A stretch of 64,000 nucleotides of DNA from Triatoma infestans (GCA_011037195.1 JAAEAF010014373.1:62001-126000); one strand, 5' to 3'; shown: positions 44,009 to 56,019, numbered from the stretch's first letter. Notes: generated from the letters alone by a model not told the origin. Numbers and translations are program-made.

Positions 44009-44689
44009 ATGTCTACGTTTGTGGAAGATACTATGGAAAAAGTATTCAAAAGATTTTTATGGATAATAAGCTTTTGGCAGTTGAAATGCGCTACTGCTGA
44101 AAATAAAGAGTTAAAACAAGAAGTATCATTACTTAAGAGTGAGAATGATGTACTTCATACGAAAATAGACAATCTACTGGAGAAATCTAAGGCAAAAAAT
44201 TTAATTTTCTGGGGAATGAATCTTGTTAATTTATCCGAGCTAAAGCAGAATCATAGTAAAGTGTTGAATGTTAGAGTAGAGATCGATCGAATATTCAGAT
44301 TTGGTACTGCGGAAGTTAAAGGGAAACCAATTTTGATTGAATTTATAAAGGTATCGGATGTTTACCTAGTGCCACAGAATGCAAAGAAACTTCGAGGCAC
44401 AGTAATGTGGATAGCGCACGATCTTACAGAAAAACAAAGTGTGCGTCAGAGTCAGTTACTCAAAATACCAAGAGAAATTTACAATGTTTATAAAGGTATT
44501 ATAAAAGCTGTAAGAAGTGGTTATTTACTCTATGAAGGCAGGATATTTCTGTACAATGTTAAAGAAGTAGATGGTATCATAAACTTCAAAAAGGAGTTAA
44601 CAAATATATTGTGGATATTCTCAAGAAATGGGCAGAGCTTTCTCAAAAACCAACATCGTACGGAAACAATGGTGAATGTGAAATGTTGA
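44009..44689 (+). CDS. LINE ORF1 protein: coiled coil plus RRM-like domain
   Basis: 226 residues. Residues 30-62 form a coiled coil (ENKELKQEVSLLKSENDVL); then KNLIFWGMN, VEIDRIFRFG, KPILIEFIK, NAKKLRGTVMWIAHDLTEKQS: an RRM and C-terminal domain arrangement like L1 ORF1p. It would bind element RNA as a trimer. The frame is open, although ORF2 is not. Confidence 0.75.
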   Translation: MSTFVEDTMEKVFKRFLWIISFWQLKCATAENKELKQEVSLLKSENDVLHTKIDNLLEKSKAKNLIFWGMNLVNLSELKQNHSKVLNVRVEIDRIFRFGTAEVKGKPILIEFIKVSDVYLVPQNAKKLRGTVMWIAHDLTEKQSVRQSQLLKIPREIYNVYKGIIKAVRSGYLLYEGRIFLYNVKEVDGIINFKKELTNILWIFSRNGQSFLKNQHRTETMVNVKC

Positions 44690-45326
44690 AAAGTGTGGTA
44701 CGTACTGGTGGTGGTATTAATATTGTGAGTTATAATGTAGCTAGTCTGAAAAATAAAATATCTGAGGTAAATTTTTTGAGTTTTTAAGAGGTTTTGAAAT
44801 TTTTTTATTGTTTGAAACGTTTATAGGAGAAAGTGAGCATTCTTATTATGAATCTCTGTTTAATAATTATCATTTATTTTGGTTAATTGCTAGAAAAGAT
44901 GCTCATTATGGCAGAACCAAAGAACGAAGTTTGTTTGCTATTAAAAAGTATATGAAACATGGAGTTAAGTGCAGCTTTGTAAATTGTGATAACACAATTT
45001 TAATAGAGATACAATACAATTAATAAGCTATATATGTTGCCAGTTTATATTAATTGTACCAGTTGGTCCAGTCAGCTTGACATTTTATTTGATTTTGTAA
45101 GGACCTGAATTAACTTTAGTATTGATAGGAGATATGAATGCAAGGGTTGGCGAAATGCAGGTATTATCGGATGATATACTGATTAATAATGTAAAAATTC
45201 TATATGAAAATCGAAAGGTTAAGTTGTTAATAAGAACGGGGAACTATTTTTGGATTTGTGTGATAATCTGAGCCTAGTTATATTTTATGGCAGGAGAATG
45301 AATAATAAAGTCGGTGAATTTACGTT

Positions 45327-45536
45327 TGTGAGGGGGCCCCATAATCAATAACGGCGGTGATCGAATCGATAGAAAACTATTATAACAGGCTATGTACTTC
45401 CCAGAGAACCATGTGTGTTCACGCGCGATTAGAAGCTTAGTGAGTCCAGTGTTTTTTATACAAGTTCTTTTTAGTTCTTCTCAAGTAACGTTTTATTGTG
45501 AATTCTTTCGTGGAGTGGAAGTTATACACCCCCACA
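45327..45536 (+). repeat. 5' LTR of the CsRn1-like element
   Basis: 210 bp, TG...CA ends; near-identical to 49938-50147. Confidence 0.95.
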
Positions 45537-45988
45537 TTGGTGACCCCGACGTGATTCGGTTTAATAAATAGTTAACAGTTTGATAAAATAATTTGTTCGT
45601 ATAAGAATTCTTTAAAGGGAGGAACACTACACTATTTTGATAGTAATAATAATTCAAAGAAGAATTATAAAGATTGTTTGGAAAGTTTATTGTTTCTCGC
45701 TTAATGTTGTTTTTTATATTTCAAAGCTGTTTCGGATAATATTTTTTTTTTTTTTTTTGTTGGCGTGTTTTTCTTTTTATAATAATTTTTAATTGTGTTT
45801 TTTTTTAATATTATTTAATATTAAGATATTTAATGATATATAATAGATCATTTATTGCAGGTAGACTATTAATTAGTTAATAGTGACATTAATACGAATG
45901 GTATTAATTTGTATAGTGATCCCAATAATTAACGATTAGATCTAACGGTAAGCGTAATATAAATTTTTAGTGCTTCCAATTATTAGTT

Positions 45989-46831
45989 ATGACTGAAGAC
46001 CAGAAAAGCGCCCTCGGAACAGTAGGGCAAGCCCTATCTCCAGATATAGGAGCAGTGTCAGCTAATACCAGAATTCCTCCATTCTGGAAGAGTGACCCAG
46101 AGTTGTGGTTTGGCCAGGTAGAATCTGTGTTCATAAAGGCAAATATAACAGATAGTACTACCAAATTCCACACAATAGTACCTGTATTAGAATTCGATGT
46201 GCTCAAACAGGTCGCCGATCTCATTAAGTCAAGACCTGCCAGTAACCCTTATGAAGCGTTAAAAGAAAGACTGATCAGCACTTTTTCAGAGTCAGAAAAT
46301 AGAAGAATAACTCAGTTACTCGAAGGCAAACAGCTGGGAGATGAGAAGCCCTCACACCTGTTACGCCAGATGCAGTTATTGGCCGGGGAGACAGTCGCAA
46401 AAGATGTGGTGAAGATGTTATGGCTAAGATCTTTACCGCCAAATACCCAAGCTATCTTACAAGCAACAGGGCAAACAGATCCACAGAAGTTGGCAGAGGT
46501 AGCCGATAAGATTCAAGAGGTAGCTGCTCCTACCGAGATTTGTACTACCAGTAAATCCAGCCCTACTACAGACTTGGTCCAGGAAGTACGGCGCTTAACA
46601 AAAGAGGTGGCCGAATTGAAATCGCAATATAGCAGAACTAGAGAAAACCAAGACAGATCACGAAACAGATCTCGCGCTCGTGTTAGATCAAGGGAACGGG
46701 GACCGGAACACCCTTCCTGGTTGTGCTTTTACCACTATAAATTTGGCAACCAGGCAAAAAAATGTGAAAAACCCTGCAACTGGAAAAATAAGGTAGAGAC
46801 GGTAGAACCTACATTAGACCCGGAAAACTAG
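45989..46831 (+). CDS. Gag polyprotein, CsRn1-like element
   Basis: 280 residues. Capsid core: PPFWKSDPELWFGQVESVF, then LDVLKQVADLI-like helices and RQMQLLAGETVAKDVVKMLWLRSLPP. An Arg/Ser-rich basic stretch (RSRNRSRARVRSRERG) precedes a CHCC zinc knuckle (CFYH then C...C) near residues 248-265. It forms the retrotransposon particle. It ends at TAG 46829-46831; pol lies in the -1 frame and is open upstream across the gag end, so -1 frameshifting is the likely expression mode. Confidence 0.9.
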   Translation: MTEDQKSALGTVGQALSPDIGAVSANTRIPPFWKSDPELWFGQVESVFIKANITDSTTKFHTIVPVLEFDVLKQVADLIKSRPASNPYEALKERLISTFSESENRRITQLLEGKQLGDEKPSHLLRQMQLLAGETVAKDVVKMLWLRSLPPNTQAILQATGQTDPQKLAEVADKIQEVAAPTEICTTSKSSPTTDLVQEVRRLTKEVAELKSQYSRTRENQDRSRNRSRARVRSRERGPEHPSWLCFYHYKFGNQAKKCEKPCNWKNKVETVEPTLDPEN

Positions 46832-46836
46832 AGAGG

Positions 46837-49800
46837 GTGCTGGAAGTGGCGGAATCCAGTACCCGCGAAATACAACCCCGTCTGTTTATTAAGGATAAAC
46901 GCTCTGGTATGCCCTACCTTATAGATACTGGGGCAGCCATTTCAGTGCTTCCGTTACCTACATCAGGGAAACAGACACCTCTAGAATTTCCATTGTATGC
47001 CGCAAATGGCACCATTATACGCACCTATGGCGAGAAGCAAATGAAATTGGATTTAGGCCTCCGCAAAGCGTTTACATGGACTTTCATAGTAGCAGCGGTG
47101 CCAAAGCCCATAATCGGGGCAGATTTTATGTACCACTATGGGCTATTGGTGGATCTGAAGGGGCGCCAAATTATCGACCAGCAGACGGGTTTGACGTCAA
47201 AAGGGTACGTTTTAAGGGTCACTGCGCTTACTATTTCAGCCATCCCAGGTTCCCAGCCCTTTGCAGATATTTTTAAAGAATTTCCTGGAGTAACGCGTCC
47301 AAGTCCGATAATAGGCCATAGGGATCCAGTTAAACACTGCATCCAACATCATATAGAAACTACAGGACCACCGGTGGTTGCAAAAGCTCGCCGTTTAGCA
47401 CCAGAAAGGTATCGGGCAGCAAAAGAAGAATTTAGACGGATGATGGAAGAGGGTATTTGCCGTCCCTCAAAAAGCCCGTGGGCAAGCCCCCTGCACGTGG
47501 TTGTAAAAAAAGATGGGTCTCTGAGGACATGCGGAGACTACCGCCGCCTAAATGCCCAAACCTTACCTAACCGGTATGGAGTACCAAATATAATGGATTT
47601 TAACGTGCAGTTACACAATAAACAAATTTTTTCTAGGATTGACCTGATCAGAGCTTATTATCAAATCCCAGTTGCAGCGGAAGATATTCCAAAAACGGCA
47701 CTGATTACTCCATTTGGCCTTTATGAATTTACTCGCATGTGCTTCGGCCTTCGTAATGCTGCGCAGACATTTCAGCGCTTTATGGACATCGTATTTAGGG
47801 ACCTGGATTACTGCTTCGTCTACCTGGACGACATTCTTGTGGCATCAGAGGACAGAAATCAACATGAGCAACACCTAAGAGAGGTCTTTCGCAGATTACA
47901 TGAACATGGCATAGTTATAAACCCTCATAAATGTCTGTTTGGTGAGAATGAAATAGAATTTTTGGGTATAAGGTCACACCGTGCGGCATTAAACCCCTCG
48001 AAACTAGAGTCCAGGCCATAGCTCAATATCCTTTACCAAACACTGTGTCAGACCTCAGACGCTTTCTTGGAATGGTGAATTTTTACAGGCCTTGCCTCAG
48101 AGGAGCAGCGGAAACACAGCGTCCTCTAAACAAGTACCTGAAGAACTCCAGAAAGAACGATAAAAGAACTATCGAATGGACTGAAGAGACAATAGCTGCC
48201 TTCCAGCGGTGCATCACGAACCTACGACAAGCAACAAACCTTGGACACCCTGCTGAGGGTGCTGAAATCACATTGTCTTGTGACGCATCCGAAACCTCCG
48301 TAGGAGCAGTCATACAACAACGAGAGGGCGACACTTGGGTTCCATTGGGATTCTATTCAAAAACGTTGAGCCCTGCACAAGCCAAGTACTCTACCTACGA
48401 CAGGGAATTACTGGCTATTATGTTGGCAATAAAACATTTTAGGCAAACATTGGAAGGAAGAAATTTTGCTGTCCTAACTGATCATAAGCCTTTAATATAT
48501 GCCTTCCGTCAGAGAAAATCGCGGGATTCTCCTATGCGCACCAGGTGGCTTAACTTTATAAGCGAGTTTACCACGGATGTACGCCATGTAGAAGGAGAGG
48601 GGAATCTAGTGGCGGACGCCTTGTCAAGGATCGAAGATGTATCCATGGAGGCGGACTGGGCAGAATTAGCCCATGCACAAGAAATTGACACAAACCTTCC
48701 ACCCCTTCTTAAACAGTCAAACCTCTCCTGGCAACACCTCGTTATTCCCGGTTGGGGGAAAAATATCTGGTGTGAGATGACAACAGGCAATGGTTGTCCA
48801 TATTTGCCAGCTGCTTTTAGGAGACCGATGTTTAACACATTGCACCGTACCAGCCATCCTGGACCAAGAGCAAGCCGCAAGCTAATTTGTAGTAAGTATT
48901 TTTGGCCCAATATGAACCGTGATATTAGCAATTGGGCTAAGAGTTGTATAGCTTGCCAAAAATCAAAGGTAACAAGACATATAGTGGCACCTTTGGGAAC
49001 CTTTCCTGCTTGTAAGAGGTTTGAACATGTACATATAGATCTCATCGGCCCGCTTCCACCATCAAAAGGTTTTCAGTATTGTGTCACGATGGTAGATCGC
49101 TTCACGCGCTGGCCGGAAGTAGTGCCCGTCCAGGACATCTGTGCAGAAACGGTAGCAACAGTTTTTTATCAGGTTTGGGTCTCCAGATTCGGATCACCCC
49201 GCAGAATAACAACTGATCAAGGGAGACAATTTGAATCGGCGCTGTTCCGTAGTCTAACGAACCTTTTGGGCACAGAACGCATAAGAACGACGGCTTACCA
49301 CCCCCAGGCCAATGGCTGCGTTGAGAGGATGCATAGAACCTTAAAAAGCGCTCTGATGGCACATACAAGTTCAGCGCACTGGGCGGACGCGCTCCCGACT
49401 GTATTACTGGGGCTTCGCACCGCCGTCAGAAGAGATACGAATGCTAGTGTGGCTGAGGCAGTATATGGCCAGGCCTTGAGAGTACCCGGAGAATTCTTTA
49501 CCCCTACAGCAGGTCCCGCAGGCATCAGCGAGCACATAACACAATTGAGGTCATTTATGAAACAACTTCAACCACCAGCGGTCCCGAAGTCACATAAGAC
49601 TTTCGTACACCCTCAGCTCGCTACTTGCACCCACGTCTTCCTCAAAGATTTAACAATAAAAAAATCCCTGCAACCACCTTATAAGGGGCCGTACCAGGTT
49701 ATTTCCAGGAGTGCTAAGACATTTAAAATTAATATCGACGGGAATAAGATCACCGTCTCGATAGATCGTCTAAAGCCCGCAGTTATTTTAGCTGAACCAG

Positions 49801-49937
49801 ACGAGTTGACACCCACTCCAGCCGCTGCGAGGCCATCTCAACACGCACTTCCTGTTCCAGCGCACACCACGACCCGTTCCGGCAGGACTGTTAAACCCTC
49901 AGTGCGGTTCCTCGACGCCGTTATTGGGGGGGAGTGA
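46837..49937 (+). pseudogene. Pol polyprotein (PR-RT-RH-IN) with one frameshift
   Basis: Protease LIDTGAAISVLP near 46920. RT: TCGDYRRLNAQT, SRIDLIRAYYQIPV and YLDDILVA (near 47821). RNase H: CDASETSVGAVIQQ and TDHKPLIYAF. Integrase: H2C2 finger (HRTSHPG, CIACQKSK), then DLIGPL, TTDQGRQF and NGCVERMHRTL. A one-base slip near 47965-47975 separates an RT frame ending at 48021 from the rest (open through to 49937). No env. The single break makes this copy non-autonomous although otherwise well preserved. Confidence 0.92.
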
Positions 49938-50147
49938 TGTGAGGGGGCCCCATAATCAATAACGGCGGTGATCGAATCGATAGAAAACTATTATAACAGG
50001 CTATGTACTTCCCAGAGAACCATGTGTGTTCACGCGCGATTAGAAGCTTAGTGAGTCCAGTGTTTTTTATACAAGTTCTTTTTAGTTCTTCTCAAGTAAC
50101 GTTTTATTGTGAATTCTTTCGTGGAGTGGAAGTTATCTACCCCCACA
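49938..50147 (+). repeat. 3' LTR of the CsRn1-like element
   Basis: Differs from the 5' LTR at two adjacent positions near the 3' end (TATAC versus TATCT). Confidence 0.95.
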
Positions 50148-50559
50148 CGTTTATTGCAGGTCGAGGCACCTCTGTCATTGACCTTTGTTGCGTATCAGCT
50201 GAGTTGATGGACTCTGTTTTGGATTTTAAAGTACTGCCCCAATTTTATTCTGATCATTTACCTTTGACACTGCTTATTAATGTGCAGTTAGAAATATACT
50301 CTCAAGAGAATACATTACCTTTATTGCCAAAACTTGTCTTTACAAGAAATGATTGTAGATTATTTAAAGATAAATTAGTATGTTTAGTATATAGAAAAAA
50401 TGATGCCTCAGTTGGTGCCCAAGTTAATTTCTTGTTTAAATGATAAGGGAGTGTTCATGGAGATCTGATAGATTAAATGTAAGCAGCCCTAATGCCACCC
50501 TGTTGTTAAAAATAATAAGTGGTTTAATAAAGATTGTTTAAAGAAAAGGGATCGCGTGT

Positions 50560-53163
50560 ATTGTTTGTTAAGTTTGTACAGGAAATGCAATCTAAAGTGG
50601 GTTAAAGATCTGTATTTAGCTAAAAAAGAGATTATAAATCGTTATGTAAAGAAGTAAAACAGGAGTATTATAAATTCATTAATTGAACAATTTGCGACAG
50701 TGCGGGATTCGTGAGGGTTTCGGAAAATGGTAAAGGAATTAAAAAAAATAAACAGTTTGTAGAAGGGCATTATTTCTCAACCCCCCACAATTATGTACGC
50801 CTCAAATTAGTTATGTACGGCCTTATATAGCGGTTGATTCTTTGAATAAGCCCTTCGAGTTTGAGGAATTAAAATTGATAATCAATAAAGCACCTAATGG
50901 AAAGGCGCCAGGGCTTGACCGTATACCATATGAGTTTCGAAAAACTGTCCTACTAATTTTCTGGATAAACAACTGGATCTATTTAGTTACATTTTTGAAA
51001 CGGTAAGTATGCCTGAAAGTTTCAGTCGATCCATCATAATTCCTCTATACAAAAAAGGTGATATAAATTGTGTAAATAATTATCGTGGAATAGCTTTTGC
51101 AGATACAATTTGTAAATTATTCACTGGTCTTTTCCTAGGTAGTTTGAGTAACTAGGTGGAGAAAATAAATTAAACGAATATCAGTCTGGATTTAGGAAGG
51201 GTTATTCTACGAAGATAATATTGTGATGGTCGTTTAACCAGAGTGTTGATGGTTTAAATTGGAATTTATTAATTTTACTAAATATTTATATATATATTTT
51301 TACTTACACATATACTTAATTTACAATGACTAGATAACTTATATATAGCAAATTAATAGGTACGCGTTCGCGAGCGGGTAAGTATACGATGATAACTCTC
51401 TTGATTATAACTGTCTTTCTGATCGTCCGCTACTCCTTATATAAGAGGGACACACACAATGACAAGCCGTGTATTTTATTGTCCTTCGTGTTTGTGTTGT
51501 AAGGGATTTTCCCTCAGCAGGTTTGACAACGTATCACTTACTGTCTTCTGTATCTGGCAACGTTGTCTGCATTGTATCTAATGGCTTGGGGTAAACCGTT
51601 GACCCCAATTGGTAAATTTCTTGCTCTCCTTCTTGATGTTTTCACATCCATCACAATATCTTAATTTGTTGAATATTATTGAATTAAAACTATAAGGAAA
51701 AGAAGTAAAATGGATTGTTTTTTTATTGATTTTCGTTCAGCCTTTGACTCTTCGTTGAGAGAGGCGATTTTTTATAAATTGTTTACAATGGGTGTTTCCA
51801 CTAAATTTATTGAGATAATAGAAAAGCTATAGTAAAACTGAGGCTGCTGTTTGGATGTGACAGAATTTTTTGAAACGAAGTCTGGATTAAAGCAAGGGTT
51901 CCTTGTTGTCCCCAATGTTGTTCACCTTATTTATAAACGAACTAAATGACTATATAGAAGGGGTATGGATAAAAGATTTAAATGTAAGATGCCTTCTATA
52001 CGCTGATGACATTGTACTACTTGCTTTGGATACACGAACGTTACAAAACATAATTGATAGATTGTATCGGTTTGTAGTATGTGGAATTTGACAGTGAATT
52101 TGGAAAAATCGATGATCATGATTTTTAAGGGAGGAAGAAGGGCGCGTAGAGAGCGATGTGGTACAATGGAGAGGTAAAGATGTCGCAGTATAAATATCTA
52201 GGAGTCATATTAACTCCACGCAGGTTTGTGTGTAAAACATTTTCAGGAGAAGTCAACAACTGCTAAATTTGGTATTACTTCAAATTGGAATGGTTTTATT
52301 AAGAATGATTGTATACCTTTGTCTGCAAAGTACAAGCTGTTCGATTAGGTTAGCCGAGCCATTATCTGCTATTCCGCACAAGTCTGGGGTTTTAGCTATT
52401 AAAATGCAGTGGAAAATCTACAAATAAAATATTTTTTAAAAAGATTGCTCTCCTTACCCAAGCATTGCCCAGACTATGTTCTATATTTGGAGACTGACAG
52501 ATCTCCTCTTTTTTATTATACATTAAGCCTGCATGTTCCCTTTGTTAATAAAATATTAAATATATAAGCTGGATAGTAAAATAAGAATAACTAACAGCCA
52601 AAAATTCGCCTACTATCTATAAAATATTAAATTAATCCCCTTGCCTTAAAAAGCGTCTGGCTGAGTATGTGATAAACAAGAATGTATTTTGGTTTAAAGA
52701 GATGACCGAATTGTCTAATAAATACAATTTTAAGGTTAAAAATATTTATCTAGATCATGACTCTGTAGGTACGTTGTTAAATTTAATGAAAACGGATTTT
52801 CATAATAATTTAACAGGCAAGAGGGCTGAGAAAAATTTTATAAAACCTATAAAGTAGTAAAACTACAAAATAAAGATAAATAGTTATGTTAATGATGAAT
52901 ACAAAGTGAAGTTCATGTCTCTTATAATGAAGATTAGAGGGAAGATGTTATCTCTGCATTATTCAGTAATCAGGTCAGCTGATGAGCATGATGTTCGCTT
53001 TGTAATATGTCGGCTATTCAAGATGTGTACCATTTTATTGCTATTTGTCCGGTTTCACGATGTATTTGGCGGACCTGGTTTAAAGTGGATGTGTTGGACT
53101 GGGCTCACTTTCTGTTATATCTCAATGGTGAAAACTGGCACGTTTTGGATAAATAAACTGTAG
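50560..53163 (+). pseudogene. LINE ORF2 reverse transcriptase, decayed
   Basis: Fragments in order: NGKAPGLDRIPYEF (about 50900), LYKKGDINCVNNYRGIA (about 51045), YQSGFRKGYS (51180-51210), MDCFFIDFRSAFDS (51709), LKQG then LSPMLFTLFIN (51903), LLYADDIVLLA (51990), YKYLGVILTPR (52190), and C-terminal pieces to 53163 that include a LNGENWHVLDK-like tail. Many stops and shifts; split by a solo LTR at 51222-51655. Confidence 0.8.
51222..51655. mobile_element. Solo LTR, 434 bp
   Basis: TGTGATGG...CCATCACA ends, 4-bp duplication ATAT (51218-51221 and 51656-51659), an internal TATA (CCTTATATAAGAGGG), no coding. It sits between GFRKGYS and the following RT codons. Left by LTR-LTR recombination of a retrotransposon not otherwise present here. 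Confidence 0.88.
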
Positions 53164-53875
53164 AAGCACTAAGGTATGGAAAGGAATTGGTGGTGGAATT
53201 TAATTATTAATTTCGAATGAAAAACTTCAAAATGTATTATACTTCTAATTATTATTTGTTTTTTTACTTTAGCATATGTAAAGGGACTTTTATTTTTCGT
53301 TTAATTAAACAACTACTCGGCAGACCGACTGTAGTCCATGCCTATTTTGTTTGTAATTGAAATGTATTTTTTTCTGAGTGTACAAGAATTTATTAATAAA
53401 TATTATTATTATTTAAACTAAATAATTAGTGTTTTAGCAACTTGAATAACAATAAAATAAGATTGGTTTAAATACAGAAAATATAATTTTACTATAACAA
53501 ATCAAAATTAGTGTTATATTAAATAATGAAGATGAAAAATCTCGCCAATTGTTATCCTAGTGTTGAAATTTTGATTTACAATTCCAAATTATTTTCACAG
53601 GTGGTGATCAGTTAATATTATGAAGTAGGTTGATCTGGGTTACCAGTGCAATATGTCTTCCACCTGTTAAAGAAATAAATTAATATTATTAATAATAATG
53701 GTGTCTTCATTTTAGAAAAAGGGAATTTTAGAAACTGCCAGATTAATTATTGCCACATTTTAATTCTACGTTATTTTATCTGCTATTTATTTAAATTTGA
53801 GTACGAGGTGGTGGAGAGCTAGGGAAAAATACAATCACTTTACTTACATATCCTTGGGCAATCGTCATATGACAC

Positions 53876-54151
53876 TCATTTTCCTGAAGGAGTATTTGCT
53901 ACACCAACCGTGTCACCGTAATCAGTTCTTTCTGTATTAATTACTTGCGGACTTCCATTAATAGGGTCAGGTTCTTGCGGCCTTCGATTAAGAGGTTCGT
54001 TAGTTTGTGCATTATGTTGATTTTGTGTCATAACATTGGTCACTGGTGTTGTAGCAACAGGCTGATTGTATGCTGGACTAGAAATTGCTGAGCATATTCC
54101 CATCAACACTCCTGAGATAATTACAATCTGCAACAATTGACTGTTAGACAT
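53876..54151 (-). CDS. Small secreted protein, copy 2
   Basis: 91 residues from ATG 54151. The start SNSQLLQIVIISGVLMGICSAIS is a clear signal peptide with probable cleavage after the Ser/Ala region. The mature part is about 68 residues, rich in Asn, Pro, Thr and Gln, without Cys (PLNRRPQEPDPINGSPQ), ending TVGVANTPSGK. Relative to copy 1 it has an extra internal segment around RRPQEPDPINGSPQ that looks like a small tandem duplication. The longer frame from 54208 has an N-terminus poor for a signal peptide and is rejected. Function unknown; a secreted, disordered peptide is all that can be said. A GTAAGT donor follows in the 3' UTR in both copies. Confidence 0.55.
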   Translation of the reverse strand: MSNSQLLQIVIISGVLMGICSAISSPAYNQPVATTPVTNVMTQNQHNAQTNEPLNRRPQEPDPINGSPQVINTERTDYGDTVGVANTPSGK

Positions 54152-54209
54152 TACGAAAGTTTCGTTATTCACCTGAAGCAGTGAAAAAAGTTGTAGTTTT
54201 AATCTCAAA

Positions 54210-56010
54210 TGAGCAAAAGATGTTTACTATGTATAAGTTAAAAGTAAACAAGTGTTGCTGGCATTAAATTAAACAAAGTTTAGGATTTCAATAGATTGCT
54301 AAGATATTTAAAACAATAAAAATGTAAAAATAAATTTTAAGATAATTATTAACAATTCATTAAGTCTGAGATTATATAATTGGTAGCTTGCAAATTTTAG
54401 TTATTGCTGATCGTTTTCGTATTTTCACCCATCGCCAGAGTAAAGCTATCAAATTCGTAAAGAGAGCTAATTTCGACTTAACGTTTTCGTTAACCAGCAT
54501 AGCGGACCCATCCACATATTCTATTCATAAAATATCAAATAACATGATGTTATAACATTAACTCTAACCTAACCTACTATAACCATTCTGCACAAATAAC
54601 CTACTCCTTTTAGAAGAGATTATTCCTATATTTTTCCAGTTTCTTTTATATACACGGTAATTCTACGATCATTCTATTTGCAGCCCTGGTTTCTTGTACT
54701 TCGTCTACCATTTCTCTATCAGTCTTCCTTTTATCTTTCTTGCTTCCACTTTCTGTTCCAAAATTTCTTCCAGCAGTCTTCCGTCTATTATTCACTTCAC
54801 TGGCCAAATCACATAACCTCTGCTTTTCTATTATATCTGGGAGGTTTATTTTTACCTCAATTATAGTTCTAATATATTCATTTTATATTTCATATCTTCA
54901 TCCTGGATTTATTTTTGCTGACCTCTATCGACCGATGGACTTTTTTTACAGTCTTTAATAAATAGTTTTTCAACGGTTACAGAAAATATTTTTACTAAGG
55001 TTTAATGTGATTTTAAATCGCCGAATGTATCACTGTATGTACGAATAAATAACGATAGTCTTGCTAGAGAATAGTCATAAATACCCGACTTATTCAAACA
55101 GCAGCGGCCATGAATACGACATCTGTACAAAACGAGATATGTTGTTGTGATCTGGTCAGATTACTGAATGCAGATGTCTTATGAAATATATGTTTTGTGG
55201 TCCCTTGAGCGCGGGAAATGTTCTGAGCAAATGGTCTTGCGTGTGTATGTATGTTTGTAAACAAGAGAACAACATTACACACATGAAAAAATAATCGCAT
55301 AAATTAAATAATATTATAAAAAAAATCTGGTGTGAAACATGCACACGACTTTCTTTCACTCCGATTGCAAGTTCCATAGTATCTAGTTTTTTGAGCTCAT
55401 AACATATCACTCTTCTACTCATTATAATGTATTAGTTGCACTAATAATTAGTTCAATTACTTTTTTCATTTTGTACCGAGAAACTAAATTTTTGTTGATT
55501 AAACTCATGCCTATATTTTTGCCTTTGTAGTACACTTTATATACTTTGTAAATTGCACAACATATATAAAATTAAGAGCGAAGTGAAGAATTGCTAGAAA
55601 CTGCAGTTCGAAGAAAAATTTGGGTGGATGTTTAACATCAATTTTATTTTGTACCTCCAGTAAAACCGGCCAAATAAAAATTGGCGGATCGTGCATTTTC
55701 GCCTAATTTTCGTTTGCTTAAATTTTCAACAATGGAATGGAAATTCTGCATTTTTCTTTATAGCTCACATTAATTACATAAAGCAGTAAATATTATTTTA
55801 AAAAGAACTTGATGTTTGCATGTTTTAGATAACAAATTTTGATTGTAAAATTTGATAATTTATAAAATATCTTGGAAAGGAAAAATAGCAACAAAAATAT
55901 AAATTAGCTATAAATGATTAACCAATCAGAGTGTAGAAGAGAATGTGTGAAATATTGGCGCACTAAGAAGTTTAGCATTATCAAGCAGACCACGCACATA
56001 TTCTGATTGG
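54210..56010. other. Repeat sequence without recognised genes
   Basis: AT-rich repeat-block sequence. Small frames at 54678-54958 and 55094-55422 show no domains. Confidence 0.5.
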
Positions 56011-56019
56011 CTCGTATCC

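Larger units (their letters stand above)
45327..50147 (+). mobile_element. Ty3/gypsy LTR retrotransposon, CsRn1-like, near intact
   Basis: 210-bp LTRs at 45327-45536 and 49938-50147 (TGTGAG...CCCACA) differ at only two positions by my reading, so insertion is recent. Target duplication CGTT (45323-45326 and 50148-50151). PBS at 45538 (TGGTGACCCCGACGTGAT) looks complementary to a tRNA-Trp 3' end. Purine tract before the 3' LTR (49921-49936). Gag has the unusual CHCC knuckle. CHCC plus this PBS are known marks of the CsRn1/Kabuki clade. Confidence 0.93.
44713..50443 (+). pseudogene. LINE ORF2 endonuclease, split by the LTR element
   Basis: GINIVSYNVASL (EEP start) at about 44713, a fragment at 44808-45023, GDMNARVGE near 45130, VGEFTF up to 45326; after the insertion FIAGRGTSVIDLCCVS and YSDHLPLTL (SDH motif) at 50150-50275. 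Several stops and shifts. Confidence 0.75.
43773..53407 (+). mobile_element. LINE with ORF1 and ORF2, disrupted by two LTR insertions
   Basis: Flanked by a 15-bp direct repeat (ATTATTTAAACTAAA, 43758-43772 and 53408-53422), consistent with a target duplication; the outer flanks join to match the undisturbed repeat at about 30240. Without the two nested insertions the element is about 4.4 kb. ORF1 is at 44009-44689. ORF2 runs from about 44713, through 45326/50148 and 51221/51656, to about 53160. ORF2 is decayed. The tail is TTTATTAATAAATATTATTATT. Confidence 0.85.
53408..56010. repeat. Repeat block, copy 2, right part
   Basis: Continues the repeat interrupted at 43772. Aligns with about 30250-33560 of copy 1, including the secreted-protein ORF, but lacks some sub-blocks of copy 1 (for example much of 32150-32900). 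Confidence 0.75.

Noticed and set aside
48083..49537. Minus-strand frames opposite pol
   Set aside because: Shadows of the pol coding strand.
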